Source: Bacteroidia bacterium
GTDB taxonomy: Bacteria > Bacteroidota > Bacteroidia > UKL13-3
DNA length: 64,000 nucleotides
Direction: 5' to 3'
Assembly: GCA_014376805.1 (NCBI GenBank)
Contig: JACMQU010000036.1
Location: 36,939 to 100,938 of the forward strand
The number at the start of each line of letters is the position of its first letter. Positions within the stretch are counted from its first letter, which is position 1. A program made the position numbers and the translations under genes. This document shows, in pieces, positions 9,241 to 18,631 of the stretch. The notes under the pieces are model-generated. The model was given only the letters and a program-made list of their open reading frames with translations. It was not told the DNA's origin and did not search any database.

Positions 9241-10196
9241 ATGGTTTACATGTTTAATGAGTTATCTCTCTCACAAGTAGATTCAATATCTGATGTCAGA
9301 AAGGTTTTAGAAACATTTGTAAAATCATACATACGAGCAAAGGAATTTGGATTAACTGAAATTCGAATTCACGAAAGGGTTAAGGATTTGTATCAATTTA
9401 AATTGCACGATAATTACAGAATTGATACTTGGTTGAAAGATAATGAAGTTAATTACGATTTAAAAGATAGATTTAGGGAGATTGTTGCTAATCCACCTTT
9501 AATTAGGGAAGATGAAATAATGGAAAGGAGTTATATGAACGCTCCGAATTTTATAAAATTATTGATGAAACAAAAAACGCTGTTTTTGGTTTGGGTGCAG
9601 CACACATTTATGGCACATTGGCCCTAAGTTTGGGAACATATAATGAGTGGTTAAAATCTTCAATTTCAATTCAACATTACTCATTAAATTATCAAGGAAA
9701 TGAGAATATTCTTGATGTTAATGTATTTAACTTTTCATCGAAGGAAATTCATTCTGAATGGATTAAAAATGAGCAAAAGCAAAACCTTGAAAAAAGCATT
9801 GACCTTTGGAATAAAAGGGAAGAGTATTTTCCAAACATCTTATTTGGAACTGATTTAGAAAATCAACTTAAAAAAATAGGATTGACAAAAAAATTTTCTA
9901 AAATTATTGAATGTTTAAAAAGATTGGATGCGTATGCTAAAATTTGGAATGAGGGTGGGTTTAATTTGAATAAACTCAAAAATCAGTCCTTAATGGACAT
10001 TAGTGGGGAATCGGAAAGCACCATGAAACAATACGCTGCATTGAGAATGTTCAGTTTATCTAATGGTCAAAAAGTTCAATTTGAATTGCACATTAAAATA
10101 CCTGATGTTAGAATTTATTTTGTCGCAAATGAAACATTACATAAAATAACTGTAGGATACATTGGTATGCATATTAGAACTTCTTTGTATAATTGA
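9241..10196 (+). pseudogene. Third gene of defence cassette, unknown family, one frameshift
   Basis: It begins seven bases after the ATPase stop. The first frame (MVYMFNELSLSQVDSISDV) runs to 9627 but loses sense after about 9516-9530. The alternative frame gives KELYERSEFYKIIDETKNAV and then GLGAAHIYGTLALSLGTYNEWLKSS, continuing to 10196. One missing base restores a 318-residue protein. I do not recognise the family. The N-terminal part is helical and charged; the C-terminal part (RMFSLSNGQKVQFELHIKIPD) looks beta-rich. Its position after a DUF262 protein and an ATPase suggests a third component of the same system. Confidence 0.65.
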
Positions 10197-10335
10197 TGTA
10201 TAACAAAATCGATTTCTACAGCACACTTTTATTTTTGTTTAAACTAAAAAAGCTAACCCAATTACCTAAGTCTACATCAGTTACAAATTACGCATATCTT
10301 CAAGCTTATCATGAACATAACAATAAGTTTAATAT

Positions 10336-12981
10336 TTACGACATTGCCGGCTCTGCACCAAACTCCATTTCACCTACATCATCCATTTCTTTTAGTTTCA
10401 TAATCTGATCCAAAGCATCCGGAACAACATCAGAACATATAGTGATAAAACTATGTCTGGTTGCGTTTTTTATGGCGTAATCTATCGCTTCAGTTTCTTT
10501 CATGATCACGGTAACCTTTTTGTTCGGATCAACCTGGGTAATTCCCTTCATCATTAAAGCAACAATTTCTTTTTCGGTACGGCCACGTAAATTTTTGTCC
10601 TGCCTGATTATAATCTCATCAAATATTTTTGCGGCTATGGTTCCGAGTGCAATGGTATCTTCATCGCGCCTGTCGCCTACACCCGCTATCACACCAATAT
10701 GGCGCGCATCAATTTTTGAAAGAAGTTCTGCTATGGCTTCAAATCCTGCTGCATTGTGCGCATAATCAACCATCACCTCAAAATTTCTGAATCTGAAAAT
10801 ATTCATTCGTCCCGGTGTTTGTGCCGGGCCGGGAATAAAGGTAGCAAGTGCTGTGCGCATATCTTCAATTTTAAAATTACGGATAAAACCTGCTAAAACC
10901 GTAGGAAGTATATTTTGAATATTATAGGTGGCCCTTCCACCAAATGTAAGCGGAATATTAACAGATTTTTCAACCCTTATTTTCCATGTCCCTTTACAAA
11001 TAGTAACATAACCGTTTTCGTGTATGGCCGCCAAACCGCCTGTTTTCATATGCTCAACTATTAACGGATTGTTTTCGTCCATGCTAAAGTAAGCCACCTT
11101 GCAATTTAGTCCGTTTGCCATTGCAGCGGTCCATTTGTTATCAGCATTTAAAATAGCATAGCCTTCAGGTAAAACACTTTCAGGAACTACACCTTTTACA
11201 CGGGCTAATTGTTCAATTGTATCAATGTCCTGCAAGCCTAAATGGTCTTCGGCTATATTTGTAACTATGGCCATATCGCAGTTATGAAAACCTAAGCCTG
11301 CACGCAATATTCCGCCTCGTGCACATTCCAGTACGGCAAAATCAACAGTTGGATCTTTTAATACAAACTCAGAGCTAACCGGGCCGGTGCAATCTCCACG
11401 CATCATGAGTTGATTTTGAATATATATACCATCTGTTGTGGTATATCCTACTTTATAACCCATTGTTTTTACCATGTGAGCCATTAAGCGGGTAGTGGTA
11501 GTTTTACCATTGGTACCGGCAACAGCAATAATAGGGATGCGGGCACTTGTTCCAGGAGGATATAACATATCTATAACCGGCTCGGCTACATTGCGTGGCA
11601 AACCCTCCGTTGGATCAATATGCATTCTGAAACCCGGAGCGGCATTAACTTCTAACACGGCACCTCCGTTTTTTGTTATCGGCTCACTTAAACTTTCAGC
11701 CATTATATCAATGCCACAAATATCCAAACCAATAATCTGCGCAATACGTTCACACATAAAGATATTATCAGGGTGAACTCTATCTGTTATATCTGTTGCT
11801 GTACCTCCGGTACTTAAGTTAGCAGTTGGCTTAAGCCATAACTCTTCGCCAGCCGGAAGGATGCTTTCCAGCGTTAAATTGTTTTTTATAAGAATGTCTT
11901 CTGTAAATAAATCAATCTTAATGCTTGTCAGCGTTTTTTCATGTCCGAAACCTCTTCTTGGATCTTTATTGATAAGGTCTATCAACTCTTGGATGGTATG
12001 TTTGCCATCCCCTTTTACAGCTGCCGGTTTTCGGATAGCAGCAGCTACAAATTTATAATTGATCACCAGAACTCTATGGTCGAGCCCGGTTATAAAGCGT
12101 TCAACAATAATGGCCCTTCCGTATTTTTTTGCAGCCTCCATTCCTTTCACAGCTTCCTCCCAGTTCATTATATTGGTGGTTGCACCTTTGCCGTGATTGC
12201 CATCAACCGGTTTCGTAACAAGTGGATATTTTACACTTTCTACAGCAGCCAGCAAGCCTTCTTCGTTATATACGATTCTTCCTTTAGGTACCGGAATTTC
12301 TGCTGCTTCCAGTAAGTTTTTAGTTTCTTCTTTATCGCATGCAATATCTACAGCTATACTGCTTGTTGTGCTGGCAATGGTGGCTCTTATTCTGCGTTGG
12401 TTCTTACCGTAACCTAACTGTACAAGAGAGCTACGGTTTAAACGGATATAAGGTATGCCTCTAGCTACAGCTTCATCCACTATGCTGCCGGTACTGGGCC
12501 CCAGGCGTTCATCTTCTCTTATTTCGCGCAGGTTCTGTATGTCATCTGTAAGGTCGTAAGGAATGTTTGCAATAAGGGCTTCTGCAATTCTAACGGAGGC
12601 CTTGGCTGTATAAACCCCTGCCTTTTCTTCCATATAGCTGAACACTACATTATATATGCCATGTTTGCCGGTTGTTCGGGTTCGTCCAAAACCACACTCC
12701 ATACCGGCAAGGCTCTGTAATTCAAGTGCTATATGCTCAATTACATGGCCCATCCAGGTGCCTTCTTTTATGCGTTCAAAAAAACCTCCCGGCTTGCCTA
12801 CAGAACACCTGTGACTATACATTGTAGGGAACATTGCTGCCAGGCGTTCCCCATATCCCTCAATCATATTAGTAGGACGCTCTTCCATTTCCTCTAAATC
12901 AAGCCGCATGTGTATAAGTTTATGCCGGCGAACCGACCAGTAATTTGGCCCACGCATTACTTTGATGTCAAGTATTTTCAT
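10336..12981 (-). CDS. cphA: Cyanophycin synthetase
   Basis: An 881-residue protein that makes cyanophycin, a polymer of aspartate backbone with arginine side chains, from Asp, Arg and ATP. The N-terminal domain has the family sequence around GTWMGHVIEHIALELQ (residues 74-89). An ATP-grasp domain covers about 220-475, with KPVDGNHGKGAT at 257-268 and EVNAAPGFRMH near 444-454. A Mur-ligase-like domain follows with the P-loop GTNGKTTTT at 489-497. The length matches CphA1. The gene lies back to back with cyanophycinase at 13127, with 145 bases between the starts. Identification is firm. Confidence 0.96.
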   Translation of the reverse strand: MKILDIKVMRGPNYWSVRRHKLIHMRLDLEEMEERPTNMIEGYGERLAAMFPTMYSHRCSVGKPGGFFERIKEGTWMGHVIEHIALELQSLAGMECGFGRTRTTGKHGIYNVVFSYMEEKAGVYTAKASVRIAEALIANIPYDLTDDIQNLREIREDERLGPSTGSIVDEAVARGIPYIRLNRSSLVQLGYGKNQRRIRATIASTTSSIAVDIACDKEETKNLLEAAEIPVPKGRIVYNEEGLLAAVESVKYPLVTKPVDGNHGKGATTNIMNWEEAVKGMEAAKKYGRAIIVERFITGLDHRVLVINYKFVAAAIRKPAAVKGDGKHTIQELIDLINKDPRRGFGHEKTLTSIKIDLFTEDILIKNNLTLESILPAGEELWLKPTANLSTGGTATDITDRVHPDNIFMCERIAQIIGLDICGIDIMAESLSEPITKNGGAVLEVNAAPGFRMHIDPTEGLPRNVAEPVIDMLYPPGTSARIPIIAVAGTNGKTTTTRLMAHMVKTMGYKVGYTTTDGIYIQNQLMMRGDCTGPVSSEFVLKDPTVDFAVLECARGGILRAGLGFHNCDMAIVTNIAEDHLGLQDIDTIEQLARVKGVVPESVLPEGYAILNADNKWTAAMANGLNCKVAYFSMDENNPLIVEHMKTGGLAAIHENGYVTICKGTWKIRVEKSVNIPLTFGGRATYNIQNILPTVLAGFIRNFKIEDMRTALATFIPGPAQTPGRMNIFRFRNFEVMVDYAHNAAGFEAIAELLSKIDARHIGVIAGVGDRRDEDTIALGTIAAKIFDEIIIRQDKNLRGRTEKEIVALMMKGITQVDPNKKVTVIMKETEAIDYAIKNATRHSFITICSDVVPDALDQIMKLKEMDDVGEMEFGAEPAMS

Positions 12982-13065
12982 AATTTTCTGCTTTAATTAT
13001 TGAGGTTTTTGTTTGTTTATTATGGCATTCTATACACTGAGTGTTAATTTAGTGTAAATCTTTTT

Positions 13066-13095
13066 TTGAATCAAAATAGGTGACCTTTATATTTG
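13066..13095 (+). promoter_or_regulatory. Bacteroidota-type promoter of cphB
   Basis: TTG at 13066-13068, a 19-base spacer and TATATTTG at 13088-13095 match the Bacteroidota sigma consensus (TTG, then TAnnTTTG) exactly. It lies about 30 bases before the TTG start codon of cyanophycinase. Confidence 0.7.
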
Positions 13096-13126
13096 CTCCT
13101 TCAAGAACAATAATAACTAAACAAAA

Positions 13127-14005
13127 TTGGAAAAACCAAAGGGAAAACTCATCTCTATAGGTGGGGCTGAAGATAAAGGCACAGATTTAGAGCATGGATT
13201 TTTGCAACGCAACCGACTTAATTTTTTTGAACTGGGCATTTTAAAGCGTATCGTTGATGAAGTTGGGGGTGTTGATAAAAGGATTGAAGTGATTACAACA
13301 GCCTCTTCTATTCCGGATGAGGTGGGAGCTAATTATGTTCATGCATTTGGTAAAATTGGATGTAAGAATATTGGATTATTACCTATTCGTAACCGGCAGG
13401 ATGTGGCTGATGTAGAATACATTGAACGCATAAAAAATTGCAATGGTGTTATGTTTAGTGGCGGAGATCAGTTAAGGCTGTCTACGGTGTTTGGAGGAAC
13501 CGATATTTATCAGATACTTCATGAAAGGTTACTAGCAGAAGAACGGTTTGTGATAGCGGGTACAAGTGCCGGAGCAATGGCAATGAGCAATACAATGATT
13601 TATCAGGGCAAAAGCGATCTTGCCCATTTAAAAGGTGAAGTAAAAATTACTACCGGCCTTGCTTTTGTAGCTAATGTAATTATTGATTCTCACTTTGATA
13701 CACGCGGTAGGTTCAACCGGCTTGCGCAGGCTATAGCAAGTAATCCGCAATGCACTGGTATTGGATTGGGAGAAGACACAGGTGTAATTATTACAGAAGG
13801 TAATCAAATGGAAGTTATTGGAAGTGGTGCTGTGGTAATAGTTGATGGTAAAGACATTAGACATTCTAATATTACTGACATTTCTGAAGGTGCCCCTATT
13901 TCTATTGAAGGATTAAGGGTGAATATACTTGTTAAGGGTAATGGCTATTTGTTGAAGGAAAGAAAATTTATTGAAAAAGTTACTGAATATATAAGTATTA
14001 AATAA
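13127..14005 (+). CDS. cphB: Cyanophycinase
   Basis: A 292-residue serine exopeptidase (family S51) that cleaves cyanophycin into beta-Asp-Arg dipeptides. The N-terminus KPKGKLISIGGAEDKG is the family signature. The nucleophile is Ser148 in GTSAGAMAMS, and the segment IIDSHFDTRGRFNRL (from residue 185) carries His189. The start codon is TTG: an in-frame stop at 13118 lies just upstream and no ATG occurs in the first 100 codons, so the start is well fixed. No signal peptide is present, so it acts on intracellular granules. It is divergent from cphA. Confidence 0.95.
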   Translation: MEKPKGKLISIGGAEDKGTDLEHGFLQRNRLNFFELGILKRIVDEVGGVDKRIEVITTASSIPDEVGANYVHAFGKIGCKNIGLLPIRNRQDVADVEYIERIKNCNGVMFSGGDQLRLSTVFGGTDIYQILHERLLAEERFVIAGTSAGAMAMSNTMIYQGKSDLAHLKGEVKITTGLAFVANVIIDSHFDTRGRFNRLAQAIASNPQCTGIGLGEDTGVIITEGNQMEVIGSGAVVIVDGKDIRHSNITDISEGAPISIEGLRVNILVKGNGYLLKERKFIEKVTEYISIK

Positions 14006-14183
14006 TACAACATTTGCATGCCCTGTTTATTGGGTTTTTAATTAAGCAAGTATCAGAACAGTGCATTATAACAGGCAAGTTTTATTACAGATAATGCTTT
14101 CATTTTAACGATGATTATTTGTTTTAATAGAAGAAATTATATACTATTGATGTTGAGTACAATTTAGCACCTAAAATAAAAAT

Positions 14184-14381
14184 ATGATTAATACAGATGA
14201 TGTTCAGATTGAATTAAGTCGTGAGTTTCAGTCTTATATTGCCGAAGTGCCTGAATTACCTGGCTGTATAGCCAATGGTGAAACAGAAATTGAAGCAATT
14301 GAGAATGTGAAATTAATTATCAGTGAATGGATGAACACTGCCAAAACAAGAGCAGAACTTCGTGCACTGGCTGTTAATTAA
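14184..14381 (+). CDS. Orphan HicB-like protein
   Basis: A 65-residue protein with the HicB-type core: SYIAEVPELPGCIANGETEIEAIENVKLIISEW. HicB proteins are antitoxins that fold over the HicA RNase. The usual C-terminal DNA-binding extension is missing, and no HicA-like frame lies within 200 bases on either side. It is therefore an orphan, perhaps a solitary member of the HicB-like family. ATG at 14184 follows an A-rich stretch, normal for this organism. It sits between cphB and the isoaspartyl peptidase. Confidence 0.7.
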   Translation: MINTDDVQIELSREFQSYIAEVPELPGCIANGETEIEAIENVKLIISEWMNTAKTRAELRALAVN

Positions 14382-14533
14382 ATTGAATAATTATTTAGTC
14401 CGATTAATAAATTTTGATCGTTAGTTTGTTTTTTTCAGGTCAGAAACTTTTTACATGTCTTCAAAGTAACCTGTACACTTAAAGCAGGCAGTTTCTTTTC
14501 ATTAAATTTTAAGGTAGTATTTTTAATAGTAGC

Positions 14534-15472
14534 CTATTCATAAATCCTTATCTGCAGTTCTGTATCACTGTTTTTCCATGCTCTGTACATCCCTGCCGAG
14601 TTAAATGGGAGTTCAATATTTCCATATGAATCAATAGCTATTAACCCACCTTCTCCTCCCATTTTTACCAGCTTTTCTTTAACTACAAAATCACAGGCCT
14701 CTTTTAATGAAAGTCCTTTGTATTCCATTAAGCAACTAATATCGTAAGCTACAACGGCACGTATAAAATACTCGCCATGCCCGGTACAACTAATGGCGCA
14801 GGTATTATTGTTAGCATAAGTGCCCGCACCAATTATCGAACTATCACCTACCCGGCCAAAACGTTTATTGGTCATACCTCCGGTTGAAGTGGCAGCAGCC
14901 AGGTTGCCGTATTGATCTAAAGCAACACAACCAACTGTTCCAAATTTTTTTTCGCTGTTTTCTTTTTTGTCGGTATGATCCAATTGATAACTATCTGTTT
15001 CTTTTACTTCCTGCCATTGATTGAAACGTTCCTGCGTATAAAAATATTCAGGACCGGCAGTTGGTAAACTCATCTTATGGGCAAAGGCTTCAGCATCTGG
15101 CCCACTTAAAAAAACATGACCCGATTTTTCTTTTATGAGCCTTGCCAGTTGTACAGGGTTTTTAATATTACTTACGCCGCAAACTGCACCCGCCTCCAGC
15201 GTTAATCCATCCATTATACTTGCATCCATTTCATGCGTTCCTTTGTTGGTAAAAACAGCCCCCTTACCCGCATTAAATAATGGAAAATTTTCAAGACTGC
15301 TTACGGAAGATTCAACAGCATCCAAGCTGCTACCTCCCATTTTTAAAATTTGTTCGCCAATTGTAATCGCATCCTGTAAACCTTGCTTATACATATTTTC
15401 TTTTTCAGTAAACATTAAATGTCGCAATATGGTTCCGGCTCCGCCATGTATGGCAATTGCGTATTTTTTCAT
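14534..15472 (-). CDS. iaaA: Isoaspartyl peptidase / L-asparaginase (Ntn hydrolase)
   Basis: A 312-residue plant-type asparaginase of the N-terminal nucleophile family. The N-terminus IAIHGGAGT and the segment NAGKGAVFTNKGTHEMDASIM are typical. The autocleavage site and nucleophile is Thr179 in FGTVGCVALD, followed by TSTGGMTNKRFGRVGDS. These enzymes hydrolyse beta-aspartyl dipeptides. Next to cphA and cphB, the likely role is splitting the beta-Asp-Arg released by cyanophycinase into Asp and Arg. No signal peptide is visible, so it is cytoplasmic. The role is inferred from family plus context; the family call is firm. Confidence 0.92.
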   Translation of the reverse strand: MKKYAIAIHGGAGTILRHLMFTEKENMYKQGLQDAITIGEQILKMGGSSLDAVESSVSSLENFPLFNAGKGAVFTNKGTHEMDASIMDGLTLEAGAVCGVSNIKNPVQLARLIKEKSGHVFLSGPDAEAFAHKMSLPTAGPEYFYTQERFNQWQEVKETDSYQLDHTDKKENSEKKFGTVGCVALDQYGNLAAATSTGGMTNKRFGRVGDSSIIGAGTYANNNTCAISCTGHGEYFIRAVVAYDISCLMEYKGLSLKEACDFVVKEKLVKMGGEGGLIAIDSYGNIELPFNSAGMYRAWKNSDTELQIRIYE

Positions 15473-15667
15473 GCTTTAAAATTATTGTATTTTATTATTT
15501 GTTCCAGAAATGAACTAAGCTTTTTTAAGTTATTATCAATTGAAAAATGTTAGAGGTTTTGTATAAAAATTAAGAAACGGGCCTTAACATAATGAAAAGT
15601 ACAATCTTACATTTTACTGCTGAACCGACAATATATTACTGCTGCTACAGGCGGTAAATTTGATAAC

Positions 15668-16432
15668 CTACCATTGAGCAGTTGGATCATACCTGAATAC
15701 TTCACTCATTTCTTCAACTAAAGGGGTTAAATAGGGGCTGTGTTCGCATTTTCTGCCCCCGTTAATAGGTTTCCATGTGTATTCATCCGGCAAGCATAGG
15801 CCGGCCTTTAAAAGAATAGGTGTAATATTCTTTAACCATTTTTCCTGCAATATTTTTTCCCCTTCAAAAATACCTTCCTCTCTTAAAAGGTCTTCAAATG
15901 GGCCTTCTTCAAACATGCCTAAAGCAAAGTTCCATGCCTCGTTTAAAACAGTCTGCATTTTAAAATGACTTTCATCATTAGCTGCTCCCAATTTTACTAC
16001 CCAGGTATTAGCATGAAATACATGGTACTTCAATTCTCCTTTAACTTTACGTGCAACTTTGGCTAAAGGTTCATAACTGCTATGTGCCAGCATTTCAAAA
16101 CGCAACTGATCTGCATGATCATATAAAAAGTGACGGATCAGACTAAAATCATAGTCGCCATTTGGCAATTCCAGTAATTGTGCATTATGAAACTGACTTG
16201 CGTTACGCATAAAAGCAACTATGTCGGGTTCCTGCTCGCCAAACTCATGCAATAATGTATACAATGCCTGCGCCTGGCCAATTTTATCCTGTGCCATGCT
16301 AGAAAAAGCAATGTCTTCTTCCAGAATAGGGCCTAATCCGGTCCATTCACTGTTGCGGTGCCCGATAATCAGCAAGTCGTCGGCCATTTTATAGAGCAAC
16401 TCCTTTAGGGCATCAGTTGTATTTTCATTCAT
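15668..16432 (-). CDS. paaC: Phenylacetyl-CoA epoxidase subunit PaaC
   Basis: A 254-residue ferritin-like protein, the structural partner of PaaA in the 1,2-phenylacetyl-CoA epoxidase. Family features include DDLLIIGHRNSEWTGLGPILEEDIAFSS, QDKIGQAQALYTLLHE and the C-terminus VEEMSEVFRYDPTAQW. The frame can be opened to a TTG at 16459 inside paaB, but ATG at 16432 (MNENTTDALK) is ten bases after the paaB stop and is the better start. It is the last gene of a paaA-paaB-paaC run; paaD and paaE are not next to it. Confidence 0.93.
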   Translation of the reverse strand: MNENTTDALKELLYKMADDLLIIGHRNSEWTGLGPILEEDIAFSSMAQDKIGQAQALYTLLHEFGEQEPDIVAFMRNASQFHNAQLLELPNGDYDFSLIRHFLYDHADQLRFEMLAHSSYEPLAKVARKVKGELKYHVFHANTWVVKLGAANDESHFKMQTVLNEAWNFALGMFEEGPFEDLLREEGIFEGEKILQEKWLKNITPILLKAGLCLPDEYTWKPINGGRKCEHSPYLTPLVEEMSEVFRYDPTAQW

Positions 16433-16442
16433 GTGTAATCTT

Positions 16443-16820
16443 TTAATCTTTTGGCCCAAGCCCTTTTTTAAATTTATTTATTTTATCCATCACTTTGTAA
16501 CCACCGGCTTCCCGGTATTGTTTTTCCGGTATTGTTTCAAATATATCGGAATCTTCATAGTCTGTAGTAAATACATCACGGGTTTTAACTACCCAGATAT
16601 TTACACTTATTCCTCTTCGGCCAAATTGTTCTTTGCCAAATAAAAGTGCCATTTCGGTATTTGGAGCATGCACAATGCCAACATGCATGTGTTGATCACC
16701 ACGTTTTTTTTGGTGAAAAACTTCATATGTTTCCCATTGATCCATTTCTTTCAGCGGTTCAATAGGATTACTGTCTTCTATAGCTGCCCGTATTACACGC
16801 GGGTCGAGAGATTTGATCAT
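16443..16820 (-). CDS. paaB: Phenylacetyl-CoA epoxidase subunit PaaB
   Basis: A 125-residue protein with the PaaB core DQWETYEVFHQKKRGDQHMHVGIVHAPNTEMALLFGKEQFGRR, which helps assemble the epoxidase complex. The C-terminal extension after residue 90 is basic. ATG at 16820 is 62 bases downstream of the paaA stop, and the gene is followed directly by paaC. Length and sequence are normal for the family. Confidence 0.93.
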   Translation of the reverse strand: MIKSLDPRVIRAAIEDSNPIEPLKEMDQWETYEVFHQKKRGDQHMHVGIVHAPNTEMALLFGKEQFGRRGISVNIWVVKTRDVFTTDYEDSDIFETIPEKQYREAGGYKVMDKINKFKKGLGPKD

Positions 16821-16882
16821 GTATGGATGTAAACTTTAAAAAGTATAGGAATATTTAAATACGGGTATTGTTGCTGAAAAGT

Positions 16883-17869
16883 TTACGCAAACGGGGCCAC
16901 ATATTTTGCGTCTGATGTATTTAAAGCATTTCGTACCCAGCGTCCGCGCTCTTCGGCCATTCTGCGCACAGCCAGCCGTTCAGCATTACAAGGTCCGCCG
17001 CCATTTATCACCCGTTTAAATTCCTCCCAGTCTGGTTCTGTATAATCCCATTTGCCATCCTCGTTTTTCTTAAGATTTACATCAGGAACATTTAAACCAA
17101 GGTCCCATATTTTGGGAACATACATGTTTAAAAATTGCTGACGCATATCGTCATTAGTCGCCATTTTAACCTTCCAGCGCATCAAAATTTCAGTATGGCT
17201 GGAGATTTTATCTGAAGGTCCGAAAAAATGCATGATGGGGGGCCACCATCTGGTTAATGCCGCCTGAACCATTTCACGTTGTTTTGGGGTTCCTGTGGCA
17301 AGGGTTACAACATTATCATGTCCATATTTTAAATGAAAAGATTCTTCCGTGCAAATGCGGTCTAAGGCCCGTCCATAAGGCCCATAGCTTCCTTTTGCAT
17401 TGGCAACCTGATTAATTATTGCTCCGGCATCTATTAACCAGGCAATAATGCAGGCATCAGCCCAAGTGTAGGCAGGGTAATTAAAAACGTTTGAGTATTT
17501 TGACTTACCGGTAATCAAATCATTAATCATAGCCTCCCTTGTTTTACCTAAGGTTTCAGCAGCACTGTAAAGCAATTGTGCATGGCCAACTTCATCCTGT
17601 ACTTTAGCCATTAATGCAAGTTTGCGCTTAAAACCCGGAGCTCTTGTAATCCACGTTCCTTCGGGCAAAGCACCAATTATTTCGCTATGTCCGTGTTGTT
17701 CAATCATCCTTATTAATTGTTTGCGGTATTCTCGCGGCATCCAGTCTTTAGGTTCTATTTTTTCACCGCGCGCTACCCTGGCTTCAAATTCCTGCAATCT
17801 TTGCGGATCTTCTCCTTCCAAAATTCCCGCTGGTTTTTCTGTTGTGTCGATGTAAGCGTTACCGTACAT
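16883..17869 (-). CDS. paaA: Phenylacetyl-CoA epoxidase catalytic subunit PaaA
   Basis: A 328-residue di-iron oxygenase that epoxidises the ring of phenylacetyl-CoA. The two ligand-bearing helices visible are [10 protein letters not shown] (Glu93, His96) and [12 protein letters not shown] (Glu176, His179). The [21 protein letters not shown] region is the usual substrate-facing N-terminal part. It is the first structural gene after the TetR regulator, with 89 bases between them. The reductase gene paaE and the maturation gene paaD must be elsewhere if the pathway is active. Confidence 0.94.
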   Translation of the reverse strand: MYGNAYIDTTEKPAGILEGEDPQRLQEFEARVARGEKIEPKDWMPREYRKQLIRMIEQHGHSEIIGALPEGTWITRAPGFKRKLALMAKVQDEVGHAQLLYSAAETLGKTREAMINDLITGKSKYSNVFNYPAYTWADACIIAWLIDAGAIINQVANAKGSYGPYGRALDRICTEESFHLKYGHDNVVTLATGTPKQREMVQAALTRWWPPIMHFFGPSDKISSHTEILMRWKVKMATNDDMRQQFLNMYVPKIWDLGLNVPDVNLKKNEDGKWDYTEPDWEEFKRVINGGGPCNAERLAVRRMAEERGRWVRNALNTSDAKYVAPFA

Positions 17870-17958
17870 AATTTATTTTATTTAGTATTATTCCTATTTT
17901 ACCCGATACTAAGTTATCAGGCTTTTTAAAATCTTTTGTTTTAAAATTATAAGTTGGT

Positions 17959-18570
17959 TCAGGGCTTATAATAAATATCTGTTACAAACTTTTTACTTAA
18001 ACCGCCCATTATAAAATCACTTATTTTTAGGGCAATCTCATCAGCTTGCATTTTGCCGGTAGGGGAGTACCACTCGTTAATCCAGTTAACACTGCTCATA
18101 ATATTTAACACAGCGAATTTCTGATCAATGGCATCAAAAATGTCTTCATTAATGCCACTTTCTATTATATGCTTAAACCCATTTTCATAGTGGTTTCTCA
18201 ACTCTTTAAAATCCTTAAGTGAAGTAGGTGATAAACTGCGCCATTCATTTAAAAACACAGCACTTTGGTTTTGGTTAGAAGTTATAATATGAACATGATT
18301 TTTAATGGCCATTCTTAATTTTTCAGCAGCATTAAAATAAATATCATTTACCTCAGCAATTGCGGTAATAAATTTATCAGCCATTCCAAAACAAATAATT
18401 TCAAGAATTTCTTCTTTTGATTTTATATGGTGGTATAAGCTTGCTGCCTCAATATTAAGTTTAGTGGCAATATCCCTCATCGAAGTTGCGGAATAGCCTC
18501 TTTCTTTAAAAAGTAATGCAGCCGTATTCAAAATCTGCTCTTTCCGTTTGATATTCAGAGTTTCAGCCAT
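17959..18570 (-). CDS. TetR-family regulator, probable paa repressor
   Basis: A 203-residue protein with an N-terminal TetR helix-turn-helix: KEQILNTAALLFKERGYSATSMRDIATKLNIEAASLYHHIKSKEEIL. The C-terminal ligand domain resembles the group that senses phenylacetyl-CoA or other acyl-CoA (PaaR-like), but the ligand is inferred. It is encoded just upstream of paaA in the same direction, and a perfect 14-base palindrome sits five bases before its ATG, so it very probably represses itself and the paa genes. Confidence 0.85.
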   Translation of the reverse strand: MAETLNIKRKEQILNTAALLFKERGYSATSMRDIATKLNIEAASLYHHIKSKEEILEIICFGMADKFITAIAEVNDIYFNAAEKLRMAIKNHVHIITSNQNQSAVFLNEWRSLSPTSLKDFKELRNHYENGFKHIIESGINEDIFDAIDQKFAVLNIMSSVNWINEWYSPTGKMQADEIALKISDFIMGGLSKKFVTDIYYKP

Positions 18571-18574
18571 AAAC

Positions 18575-18588
18575 CTAACAATTGTTAG
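18575..18588. promoter_or_regulatory. Palindromic operator upstream of tetR
   Basis: CTAACAATTGTTAG is a perfect 14-base palindrome centred at 18581/18582, starting five bases before the regulator's ATG. Size and position fit a TetR dimer site for autorepression. I saw no second perfect copy upstream of paaA. Confidence 0.65.
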
Positions 18589-18631
18589 ACAAATTTATAA
18601 AATCCTCATTATATAACAAATTTATTTATCT

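Noticed and set aside
6698..10335. Mobile-element ends around the defence cassette
   Set aside because: I looked for direct repeats, inverted repeats, a tRNA or an integrase at both edges and found none.
10193..10408. A 71-codon plus-strand frame after the cassette
   Set aside because: It overlaps the 3' end of cphA and has no recognisable sequence.
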